DNA of 5,491 nucleotides. It comes from Pseudomonadota bacterium. Lineage in GTDB: Bacteria > Pseudomonadota > Alphaproteobacteria > Caulobacterales > Caulobacteraceae. Positions 1 through 5,491 of this stretch are shown here, one piece after another. The notes below the pieces were generated by a model. It did not search any database. It saw only the letters and a program-made list of their open reading frames with translations, and had not been told where the DNA came from. A program made the translations under genes and the position numbers. The stretch spans positions 1 through 5,491 of the forward strand of contig JAEZEZ010000056.1 of the NCBI GenBank assembly GCA_023432855.1, written 5' to 3'. Numbering within the stretch: position 1 is the first letter of the stretch; every line of letters begins with the position of its first letter.

Positions 1-28
1 GACCGAGGTCCGCCGCCGCCCTATCTTC

Positions 29-47
29 CCCCTGGGAGGAGCAGGGA
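29..47 (-). terminator. Weak hairpin directly after the receptor stop codon
   Basis: Immediately after the receptor's TGA, CAGGG (42-46) and CCCTG (30-34) form an inverted repeat with a 7-base loop; in RNA a G-U pair (29 with 47) could extend it. No U-run follows on the minus strand (the next bases read GAAGATAG), so this is not a classical intrinsic terminator. It may protect the 3' end or mean nothing; the window ends 28 bases further on, so the true terminator may lie outside. Confidence 0.2.
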
Positions 48-3026
48 TCAGAACTTCTTCGAGATGTTCACGAAGAACTGCCGTCCGACGTAGTCGTAGC
101 CGCTGTACAGCGGGCTGTTGCCAACCCGGTTGTAGGCGCCCTGCGAAATCCACGGCGGGGTCTCGTCGGTCAGGTTGCGCACGCCGACGATGGCCGACCA
201 GTCGCTGTCGCTGGTGAACTGCACCGAAGCGTTGTGCAGGGTGTAGCTCGGCACCGCGAAGTCGTAGGTCGAGGCGCGGCCGGCCGGGATGCCGAAGTAG
301 GCGTGGCTGTCCATGCTGTCGATCCACTCCATGCCGTACCGGAACTTCCAGTTGGCCATCGAGTAGGTGACGTCGGCGGTCGCGGTGTACTCCGGGTTGT
401 TGATCGTGCCGTTGTACTCGTCCCACGGATCCGTCGAGAACAGGCGGTTGCGCTGGTCGAGGTACTGGGTGACCGACACGTTCACGCGGATGTCGCCGGG
501 GCCGACCGGGCGGGTCCAGCGGAGGTTGTAGTCGATGCCCTCCACGATCTGCGACGCGATGTTGGTGTAGGCGTCGTGGACCGTCAGCTGGTTGCTGCTG
601 GGGTCGCGCGGATCGATGAAGTTGCACCAGCTGCCGCCGGCCCGGAACTCCGGATCGTCGTAGCAGAGCTGCAGGATCGAGCTGGCGCCGACGCGCGAGA
701 CGCCGTTGTTGATCTCGATGTCGTAGTAGTCGATCGCGAGCGCGAAGTTCCCGGCCCACTCCGGCAGGAAGCGGGGCTGGAAGACCACGCCGAAGCCGAA
801 GTTGTCCGAGGTCTCGGCTTCGAGGCCCTGGGCCGCGCCGCCCGCCGTAAGCACGCGGATGGAGCTGGTGGCGTTGAAGTCAGGCGCGAGGCCTTCCGAG
901 GCGCAGTTGATGGCCCGGATGGAGCCCGGGTCAGAGCCGTAGTCGTTGCAGGGGTCGCCCGCAGCCGACAGGAAGCCCGAGGTGGCGCCGAGGAACTGCT
1001 CGAACAGCGCAGGCGCGCGGAACGAGGTGCCGTAGGACGAACGGAACGTCAGCCAGTCGGTCGGCGAGTAGACCACGCCCAGCTTGTAGGTCGTGTCGCC
1101 GCCGTAGGAGTCGTACTCGGTGTAGCGGGCCGAAGCGTTGATCGACAGTTCGTCGGCGAACGCCATGTCGCGCAGGATCGGCACCTGGACTTCGCCGTAG
1201 ACTTCCCACACGTCGTCGGTGCCGCGGGTGGGGGTCGAGCTGGTCAGGTTGTAGAGGTTGCCGTTCTGGCTGTGGATCGACGGCGTGTCGTCGATCTCGG
1301 CCGTGCGGTACTCCAGGCCGAAGGCGCCCTGGATGTCGCCGGCCGGCAGTTCGAACAGCGGACCGTCGATGATGAAGCTGGCGACGGTTTCCTCGTAGAT
1401 CGTGCTGCCTTCGACGTCGACGAAGGTCCAGTCGACCCAGTCCTGGGGCAGGATGCCGCCCACGACGCCGGTCGACAGGGCCGGAGCCGCGATACAGCCG
1501 TTCGACTGGTCACGGCAGACGAAGCCGCCGGAGCCGTCGGCGACCACGTCGAGCGACTGGGCCAGACGGTCCGTGAGCCAGCTCTGCTGGGTCAGGGTCG
1601 AGTCCGAACGCGCCGTCGAGACGTAGAAGTCGTAGCGCCATTCCGGCAGCACGAAGTCGCCGCGCAGGCCGACGGTGCCGCGGAAGAAGTCCTGCTCCAC
1701 CTGGGTCAGGTCGTTGCCGAAGCCGATGAAGGCGCGGATGCCGACGTTCTGGCCGTTGGTGATCGCCGACGGGCCGGAGAAGGCGGTCGGGAACTGCAGG
1801 TTGGCGGGGATCAGCGGGCTGCCGTAGGCGTAGTCGAGCGACAGCTGGCGGTAGCCGGTGATCTCGCTTTCGCGGCGGTTGCCCAGGACCTCGGCGTAGA
1901 GCTCGGCGTCGCCCAGCGCCATCAGGTCGTACGAACCCTGGACGAAGACGGTGGCGATCTCGACGGGCGAGATCAGCGAGCGGTTCAGCATGCGCGGGTC
2001 GAAGGTGTCGCGCACGTTGAGGTTGGTGGTCAGGCCGCCGCCCACGCCCTCGAAGCCCACCACGCCGGTGGTGACGGCGGAGTTCGGACGCCAGCGGTTG
2101 AAGGAGCCGCCGATGGCGCCGGGGGCCGCCACGCCCGCGCGGGTCGGGGTGCCGATGGTGTTGATGGTGACGCCGTTCGAGCCGGTCCCGGTGATCGGGT
2201 AGCACTTGTAGTCGCCGGTGATCGGATCGACGTAGTCACGGCGGCTGCCGTCCGGGTTGAAGCGGTAGTCCTGGTTGCAGCGGGTCCAGTCGCGGTCACC
2301 CAGGGTCAGCTCTTCACGCTGGTACCATTCGGCCGAGCCGGAGATGCTGAGACGGTCCCAGGACTTGCCGCCGACGACGGAGATGCGCGACTGCTCGCCG
2401 CCGCCGTCCTCGGTGCCGTTGTACTGGCCTTCCATGTACAGGCCGTCGAAGGCCTTGCGGGTCTGGATGTTGATGACGCCGGCGATGGCGTCCGAGCCGT
2501 AGATCGACGAGGCGCCGTCACGCAGCACTTCGATGCGGTCGATCATGGCCGTCGGCAGAACGTTCAGGTCGGCGGAACCGACCGAGCCGCGCGAACCGGC
2601 CGGCGAAACGCGGCGGCCGTTCATCAGCACGAGCGTACGGCCCGGGCCAAGGCCCCGCAGGCCGACGGTGTTCGCGCCGGGGCCGCCGTTGGTGACGAAG
2701 CCGCCGTAGGCGTTGTTGATCTGGGCCGAGCCGCCGGTGATCGCGGTGCCCTGCAGCGCCTGGGTCGTGGAGTTGTAGCCCTGGAGGGTGGTCTCCTCGC
2801 GGGTGATCACCTGGATCGGCGAAGGCGAGTCATAGGTGCCGCGGATGCGCGAACCGACGACGATGACTTCCTGGACTTCGGAAACAGATTCCTCGTCCTG
2901 GGTGACGACGGCTTCTTCTTCGGCCGCCGTGTCCTGGGCCAGGGCCGGCGTGGCCGCGGCGGAAAGGGCCATCACGAGGCCCAGAGCCGACCCGCAGGCC
3001 AGACTCAACTTGGATCCGTTACGCAC
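48..3026 (-). CDS. TonB-dependent outer-membrane receptor, substrate unknown
   Basis: This is a 992-residue outer-membrane beta-barrel transporter that would import a scarce ligand using energy passed by TonB-ExbB-ExbD. Residues 1-30 form a signal peptide (Lys at 6, hydrophobic core, ALA before Q31). An acidic linker (32-52) leads to a TonB box EVIVVGSRI (53-61). The plug domain spans about 66-190, with VGLRGLGPGRTLVLMNGRRV at 121-140 and IDRIEVLRDGASSIYGSDAI at 162-181. The barrel follows, with NLTDETPP at 951-958 and a last strand ending in Phe992, the usual outer-membrane assembly signal. No STN signalling domain precedes the plug. Eight mature cysteines fall in four close pairs (250/275, 504/511, 693/708, 788/801), typical of loop disulfides. 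I chose the GTG at 3026 because GAGGGGAG lies 5 bases upstream and the signal peptide then begins MRNGSK; the frame is open further to a GTG at 3053 that lacks a ribosome site. The ligand (siderophore, glycan, peptide) cannot be told. The family call is secure. Confidence 0.95.
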   Translation of the reverse strand: MRNGSKLSLACGSALGLVMALSAAATPALAQDTAAEEEAVVTQDEESVSEVQEVIVVGSRIRGTYDSPSPIQVITREETTLQGYNSTTQALQGTAITGGSAQINNAYGGFVTNGGPGANTVGLRGLGPGRTLVLMNGRRVSPAGSRGSVGSADLNVLPTAMIDRIEVLRDGASSIYGSDAIAGVINIQTRKAFDGLYMEGQYNGTEDGGGEQSRISVVGGKSWDRLSISGSAEWYQREELTLGDRDWTRCNQDYRFNPDGSRRDYVDPITGDYKCYPITGTGSNGVTINTIGTPTRAGVAAPGAIGGSFNRWRPNSAVTTGVVGFEGVGGGLTTNLNVRDTFDPRMLNRSLISPVEIATVFVQGSYDLMALGDAELYAEVLGNRRESEITGYRQLSLDYAYGSPLIPANLQFPTAFSGPSAITNGQNVGIRAFIGFGNDLTQVEQDFFRGTVGLRGDFVLPEWRYDFYVSTARSDSTLTQQSWLTDRLAQSLDVVADGSGGFVCRDQSNGCIAAPALSTGVVGGILPQDWVDWTFVDVEGSTIYEETVASFIIDGPLFELPAGDIQGAFGLEYRTAEIDDTPSIHSQNGNLYNLTSSTPTRGTDDVWEVYGEVQVPILRDMAFADELSINASARYTEYDSYGGDTTYKLGVVYSPTDWLTFRSSYGTSFRAPALFEQFLGATSGFLSAAGDPCNDYGSDPGSIRAINCASEGLAPDFNATSSIRVLTAGGAAQGLEAETSDNFGFGVVFQPRFLPEWAGNFALAIDYYDIEINNGVSRVGASSILQLCYDDPEFRAGGSWCNFIDPRDPSSNQLTVHDAYTNIASQIVEGIDYNLRWTRPVGPGDIRVNVSVTQYLDQRNRLFSTDPWDEYNGTINNPEYTATADVTYSMANWKFRYGMEWIDSMDSHAYFGIPAGRASTYDFAVPSYTLHNASVQFTSDSDWSAIVGVRNLTDETPPWISQGAYNRVGNSPLYSGYDYVGRQFFVNISKKF

Positions 3027-3031
3027 TATGT

Positions 3032-3067
3032 CTCCCCTCGGAGCTGAACACACTTGGATGCGAGGGG
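3032..3067 (-). promoter_or_regulatory. Receptor ribosome site paired in a stem-loop
   Basis: On the receptor mRNA the Shine-Dalgarno sequence GAGGGGAG (3039-3032) lies 5 bases before the GTG start at 3026. Upstream, CCCCTCG (3067-3061) is perfectly complementary to CGAGGGG (3040-3034). The pairing gives a 7-bp, almost all G-C stem around a 20-base loop (3060-3041) and buries six of the eight SD bases. The geometry is seen directly; that it forms in the cell and limits translation is inference. Strong pairing of an SD with an upstream anti-SD is the arrangement found in many RNA thermometers, riboswitch expression platforms and small-RNA-controlled leaders. No known riboswitch consensus was recognised. 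Confidence 0.5.
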
Positions 3068-3090
3068 CGGTAGATGAGCGTCGGTAACCT

Positions 3091-3124
3091 ATCCAGCGAA
3101 ACCGCCGTTATTCGGTGCGCTGAT
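3091..3124 (-). promoter_or_regulatory. Stem-loop at the predicted 5' end of the receptor leader
   Basis: On the minus strand, ATCAGCG (3124-3118) pairs with CGCTG and, past one bulged G (3093), with AT (3092-3091). After a small internal loop, ACCG (3116-3113) pairs with CGGT (3104-3101), closing an 8-base loop. The structure would sit at or within a base or two of the transcript's 5' end if the promoter proposed just upstream is right. Such 5' stem-loops can protect mRNA from decay or form part of a ligand- or sRNA-responsive leader. Role unknown. Confidence 0.4.
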
Positions 3125-3129
3125 TGGCT

Positions 3130-3150
3130 AGTGTAATCAAAGTGCAACAA
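3130..3150. repeat. Tandem near-repeat AGTGTAATCAA / AGTGCAACAA
   Basis: Two adjacent copies of a 10-11 base unit lie head to tail: AGTGTAATCAA (3130-3140) and AGTGCAACAA (3141-3150). They differ by one T/C change and one missing T. They overlap the -10 and spacer of the proposed receptor promoter, so they could be a two-site operator for a regulator. With two short copies in AT-rich DNA, chance remains a fair explanation. Confidence 0.35.
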
Positions 3151-3156
3151 TAACAA
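3130..3156 (-). promoter_or_regulatory. Candidate sigma-70 promoter for the receptor
   Basis: In the AT-rich part of the intergenic region, minus-strand TTGTTA (3156-3151) and TACACT (3135-3130) are separated by 15 bases and resemble -35 and -10 elements, with a start expected near 3124-3123. An alternative reading in the alphaproteobacterial style is TTGTTGC (3150-3144), 11 bases, then ACTAGCCA. Both give a leader of roughly 90-100 bases. The match is moderate and the spacing short, so the position is approximate. Confidence 0.4.
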
Positions 3157-3178
3157 ACATTAGCGAGCATCTGCTTTT

Positions 3179-3202
3179 TGCATACCACCGGTGTTCAATG
3201 CA
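3179..3202. repeat. Inverted repeat TGCAT-N14-ATGCA
   Basis: TGCAT (3179-3183) and ATGCA (3198-3202) form 5-base arms around 14 bases that contain the perfect 8-base palindrome CACCGGTG (3186-3193), off-centre by one base. It lies about 22 bases upstream of the proposed -35 of the receptor promoter, a normal place for an activator or repressor site. No known operator consensus was matched. Confidence 0.3.
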
Positions 3203-3332
3203 CAATGTTCGCCATTATTCAGCCATCACTTCGCAACTTCAGCTTGTAACGGCGGGGTTTCTTCCAATGAATTTCCACCGCCTGCGCTACCACGGGTTTC
3301 TCAATCGGGGCCGGAAGGCGCCGGGGCGGCTT

Positions 3333-4703
3333 TCAGGCGCGGTCGAACGCCAGCCGCGCGCGCACCCCGCGGTGGGCCGGGTCGTACTCGACGCGGCTGT
3401 TCAAGCTGGCGGCCATGCTCTGGAGGATTCGACCGCCGACGCCGGTCCCCCGAGGCGCCGCATCGACCATCCCCTGCCCGTCATCCTCGACCGACAGGAC
3501 GGCCGAGTCCTCGCCGAGCGCGCGCAGCTCCACCCGGATCGGACCCGAGGCCTCCGGCCCATACGCATACTTCACGGCGTTGGTGACCAGCTCCGCGGTG
3601 ATGACCCCCAAGGCCACGGCCTTGTCGGTCGGGACGAACACCGGCTCGGCGGTCAGGTCGATATCCGCGCCGGCGCCCTCGGCCGCGAACGTCTGGCGCA
3701 GTTCGTCGATCAGGCCTGAGAGGTAGTCGTCCAGCGCCACCACATCGACCTGCCCGGAGGTGTAGAGCCGCCGGTGGACTTGGGCGACCGCCTCGATGCG
3801 CGCCTGGGCGTCGGCCAGGGCCTGGCTGGCCCGGGTGTCGCGCAGCGACTTGGCCTGCAGCGAGATCATGCTGGAGACGAGCTGCAGGCTGTTGCCGACC
3901 CGGTGGTTGACCTCGCGCAACAGGGCCTCGGCGCGGTCGCGCGCGACGCCGATCTCGTCGTTGGCCCGCACCAGTTCCTCGGTGCGCTCGAGCACGGTCT
4001 CCTCCAGTCCCCGGTTGGCCTCGTCGAGGCTTCGCCGGGCGGCCTGGAGGAAGGCGATGTAGCGGGAGAACAGCAACAGGCTGATGGCCGCCGCCAGCAG
4101 GATGAGGGCGCCGCCGGCCAGGGTGACCACGACCGTGCGGTTCACCTCGGCGGCCGCAAGGTCGGTCCGCGTGTCGAGGCCGGCCCGCTCGACCTCCTCG
4201 AGGTCCTTTAGCACGCGACGGATGCGGATGGTCAGGCCGCGGGCGTCGGCCTCGCCCAGGAAGGCGACGGCCGCCCCGGCGCGCCCCTCGCGATAGAGAT
4301 CGATCGCCTCGCGGATGGCCGCGTGCCGTTCCCGGAACAGGCTGCGCAGTTCCGCCACGCGTCGTGTCTGAGCGTCTCCGGTCGCGAGCCGCTCCAGCTG
4401 GTCGAGCAGCGGCCCGGTGGCCGCCACCGCCTTGTCATGGGTGCTGAGGTAGGCGACGCGCCCGGTCAATAGGAAGCCACGCTGTCCGGCCTCGGCGTCC
4501 AGCGCCGCCGCCTGCAGCTGGCCCACCACGTCCCGGATCTCGTGGGTTCGCTCGATCTGGTCGTTCAGGTCCGCCGTGCGGCGGATCATGAGAAAGGTGG
4601 TCACATTGGTGGCGAGCAGCGCCAGGAAGGCGATCGCCAGCAGGACAAGGACGGTGCGGCCTAGCGGCGTCTTCAGCTGGCCGGCGACAGTCGGGGCTTG
4701 CAT
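3333..4703 (-). CDS. Membrane sensor histidine kinase, CHASE3 + HisKA_2 type
   Basis: A 456-residue inner-membrane kinase that should autophosphorylate on histidine and pass the phosphate to a response regulator. A first membrane helix (about 17-39) is followed by a periplasmic CHASE3-like domain (about 40-185) with the signature AEAGQRGFLLTG (70-81). A second helix (about 190-212) leads to a coiled coil (about 220-262). The dimerisation/phosphoacceptor box LLREVNHRVGNSLQLV (261-276) places the phosphoacceptor at His267 and is HisKA_2-like. The ATPase domain has an N box ELVTNAVKYA (371-380, Asn375), a G1 box DDGQG (407-411) and a G2 box GTGVGG (419-424). All key residues are present. In alphaproteobacteria many HisKA_2/HWE kinases feed PhyR-like or single-domain regulators of the general stress response; that link is inference, and no regulator lies in the window. 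The ATG at 4703 is needed to keep the first helix, yet no clear ribosome site precedes it (only GGGG, ending 2 bases before the ATG). CHASE3 ligands are generally unknown. Confidence 0.93.
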   Translation of the reverse strand: MQAPTVAGQLKTPLGRTVLVLLAIAFLALLATNVTTFLMIRRTADLNDQIERTHEIRDVVGQLQAAALDAEAGQRGFLLTGRVAYLSTHDKAVAATGPLLDQLERLATGDAQTRRVAELRSLFRERHAAIREAIDLYREGRAGAAVAFLGEADARGLTIRIRRVLKDLEEVERAGLDTRTDLAAAEVNRTVVVTLAGGALILLAAAISLLLFSRYIAFLQAARRSLDEANRGLEETVLERTEELVRANDEIGVARDRAEALLREVNHRVGNSLQLVSSMISLQAKSLRDTRASQALADAQARIEAVAQVHRRLYTSGQVDVVALDDYLSGLIDELRQTFAAEGAGADIDLTAEPVFVPTDKAVALGVITAELVTNAVKYAYGPEASGPIRVELRALGEDSAVLSVEDDGQGMVDAAPRGTGVGGRILQSMAASLNSRVEYDPAHRGVRARLAFDRA

Positions 4704-4715
4704 GCCCCGGTCTTA

Positions 4716-4725
4716 GAACGCGTTC
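4716..4725. promoter_or_regulatory. 10-base palindrome upstream of the kinase start
   Basis: GAACGCGTTC is a perfect 10-base palindrome, 12 bases upstream of the kinase ATG in the divergent kinase/icd region. It could be a regulator binding site and would overlap any kinase promoter close to the start. It does not fit the alphaproteobacterial LexA box (GTTC-N7-GTTC) or the EcfG promoter pattern (GGAAC...GTT). In GC-rich DNA a 10-base palindrome can arise by chance. Confidence 0.3.
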
Positions 4726-4775
4726 GACGAAAGGGGGAAGGCTTTTGTGACGCTTGGCGCTCGCCGCCCCGGGCT

Positions 4776-4803
4776 TTGCGAAGCGGGCGCGCAGGGCTAT
4801 ACC
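4776..4803 (+). promoter_or_regulatory. icd: Candidate housekeeping promoter for icd
   Basis: TTGCGAA (4776-4782) and GCTATACC (4796-4803) are 13 bases apart. They resemble the Caulobacter housekeeping promoter (TTGACGS, 10-14 bases, GCTANAWC): the -10 matches at seven of eight positions, the -35 less well. A start near 4809-4811 would give an icd leader of about 60 bases. Confidence 0.55.
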
Positions 4804-4817
4804 CCGCGCCGACCAGA

Positions 4818-4834
4818 GCCCGGCAGCGCCGGGC
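4818..4834 (+). promoter_or_regulatory. Hairpin in the icd leader
   Basis: GCCCGGC and GCCGGGC form a perfect 7-bp stem with the 3-base loop AGC, followed by GTTTAT. It falls inside the predicted icd leader, about 36 bases before the ATG, and leaves the ribosome site (GGAG, 4857-4860) free. The following T-stretch is too short for a strong terminator. It could stabilise the mRNA or act as a weak attenuator. Confidence 0.45.
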
Positions 4835-4870
4835 GTTTATCCCTCCCCCTTGCGCCGGAGTCCTTGCTGC

Positions 4871-5491
4871 ATGTCCAAGATCAAAGTCGCCAACCCGGTC
4901 GTCGACATCGACGGCGACGAGATGACCCGCATCATCTGGAAGATGATCAAGGACAAGCTGATCTTCCCCTACCTCGACCTCGAGCTGGACTACTACGACC
5001 TGTCGATCGAGAACCGCGACGCCACCGAGGACAAGGTGACGGTCGACGCGGCCGAGGCGATCAAGCGTCACGGCGTCGGCGTGAAGTGCGCCACCATCAC
5101 CCCCGACGAGGGGCGCGTGGAAGAGTTCGGCCTGAAGAAGATGTGGAAGTCGCCCAACGGCACCATCCGCAACATCCTCGGGGGCGTGGTCTTCCGCGAG
5201 CCGATCATCTGTTCCAACGTGCCGCGCCTGGTCCCGGGATGGACCCAGCCGATCGTCGTCGGTCGTCACGCCTTCGGCGACCAGTACAAGGCCACCGACT
5301 TCCTGGTCCCCGGCCCGGGCAAGCTGACCATCAAATTCCAGGGGGAGGACGGCCAGGTCATCGAGCACGAGGTGTTCGACTTCCCCTCGTCGGGCGTCGC
5401 CATGGGGATGTACAACCTCGACGACTCGATCACCGAGTTCGCCCGCGCCAGCTTCTCGTTCGGCCTGCAGCGCAATTTCCCGGTTTACCTG
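4871..5491 (+). CDS. icd: NADP-dependent isocitrate dehydrogenase, N-terminal half
   Basis: This enzyme of the TCA cycle decarboxylates isocitrate to 2-oxoglutarate in the cytoplasm, making NADPH. The first 207 codons are present and run off the right edge; family members are about 400-410 residues. It is the eukaryote-like homodimeric type, not the E. coli Icd type: blocks such as GDEMTRIIW (15-23), ENRDAT (47-52), VGVKCATITPDE (69-80) and MWKSPNGTIRNILGG (91-105) align without gaps to human IDH1. From recalled IDH1 numbering, the NADP-binding Lys72, Thr75, Thr77 and Arg82, the isocitrate-binding Ser94, Asn96, Arg100, Arg109 and Arg132, and catalytic Tyr139 are all present at the same numbers. 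The second catalytic lysine (Lys212 in IDH1) lies just beyond the window. The start is the ATG after GGAG (4857-4860) with a 10-base spacing. Transcription is divergent from the kinase, with a likely promoter at 4776-4803. Identification is very secure. Confidence 0.97.
   Translation, partial: MSKIKVANPVVDIDGDEMTRIIWKMIKDKLIFPYLDLELDYYDLSIENRDATEDKVTVDAAEAIKRHGVGVKCATITPDEGRVEEFGLKKMWKSPNGTIRNILGGVVFREPIICSNVPRLVPGWTQPIVVGRHAFGDQYKATDFLVPGPGKLTIKFQGEDGQVIEHEVFDFPSSGVAMGMYNLDDSITEFARASFSFGLQRNFPVYL

Larger units (their letters stand above)
3027..3332. other. Intergenic region with receptor promoter and leader
   Basis: These 306 bases separate the kinase stop from the receptor start, both on the minus strand. 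I see no credible gene here; the plus-strand reading frames that cross it run antisense into the kinase and lack a convincing ribosome site. The middle (about 3124-3250) is clearly richer in A and T than the coding DNA on either side, as expected for promoter DNA in a GC-rich genome. From the kinase side it holds a TGCAT/ATGCA inverted repeat, a candidate promoter with a tandem repeat, and two potential RNA hairpins in the receptor leader. No convincing terminator for the kinase was found. Confidence 0.7.

Noticed and set aside
1..10. Near-palindrome GACCGAGGTC at the left edge
   Set aside because: It is short and imperfect, and is cut off from its context by the window edge, so no role can be supported.
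234..3047. Plus-strand open frame of 937 codons opposite the receptor gene
   Set aside because: It is antisense to a secure gene in GC-rich DNA, where stop-poor shadow frames are common. Its translation is a low-complexity mix of A, V, G, R and D with no recognisable domain.
3027..3130. Known riboswitch (for example cobalamin) in the receptor leader
   Set aside because: The roughly 98-base leader is short for a cobalamin riboswitch and I could not find its conserved core; only simple stems were seen.
3300..3332. Intrinsic terminator after the kinase gene
   Set aside because: The GC-rich stretch yields only about 4-bp self-pairing (CCGG...CCGG) and no following U-run on the minus strand.
3198..3719. 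Plus-strand open frames starting in the intergenic region and running into the kinase 3' end
   Set aside because: They have no good ribosome site, and most of their length is the reverse complement of a secure kinase ATPase domain, with no family likeness.
4673..5368. Minus-strand 231-codon frame opposite icd and the divergent promoter region
   Set aside because: It is a shadow of icd, whose protein is unmistakable on the plus strand; the minus-strand translation shows no known domain.

Overview
The window is GC-rich bacterial chromosome from an alphaproteobacterium, most likely Caulobacterales (Caulobacter, Phenylobacterium or Brevundimonas type). This placement is inferred from gene content: a ~1000-residue TonB-dependent receptor with the 'EVIVVGSRI' TonB box, a CHASE3 / HisKA_2-type histidine kinase with the 'EVNHRVGNSLQLV' phosphoacceptor box common in alphaproteobacteria, a eukaryote-like NADP isocitrate dehydrogenase, and a GCTATACC-like -10 element. 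No mobile element, CRISPR array, tRNA or rRNA gene was seen.

Layout. Positions 48-3026 (minus) encode a complete TonB-dependent outer-membrane receptor, for which I prefer a GTG start at 3026. Positions 3027-3332 are a 306-base non-coding region, AT-rich in its middle, that carries the receptor's promoter and a leader RNA. Positions 3333-4703 (minus) encode a complete membrane sensor histidine kinase with no response regulator next to it in the window. Positions 4704-4870 are a divergent promoter region. From 4871 to the right edge (plus) lies the first half (207 codons) of icd.

How the genes relate. The kinase and the receptor point the same way, but about 300 bases with a plausible promoter separate them, so they are probably separate transcription units. 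Isocitrate dehydrogenase is a core TCA-cycle enzyme read divergently from the kinase. Nothing in the sequence links the three into one pathway; a role of the kinase in controlling the receptor is only a hypothesis.

Most interesting signal. The predicted leader of the receptor mRNA (about 98 nt) appears structured. A stem-loop lies at its predicted 5' end (3091-3124). A second perfect 7-bp stem (3034-3040 with 3061-3067) pairs most of the Shine-Dalgarno sequence GAGGGGAG with an upstream anti-SD. This looks like a candidate translational switch on receptor synthesis. I found no evident new enzyme system; all three proteins belong to known families.
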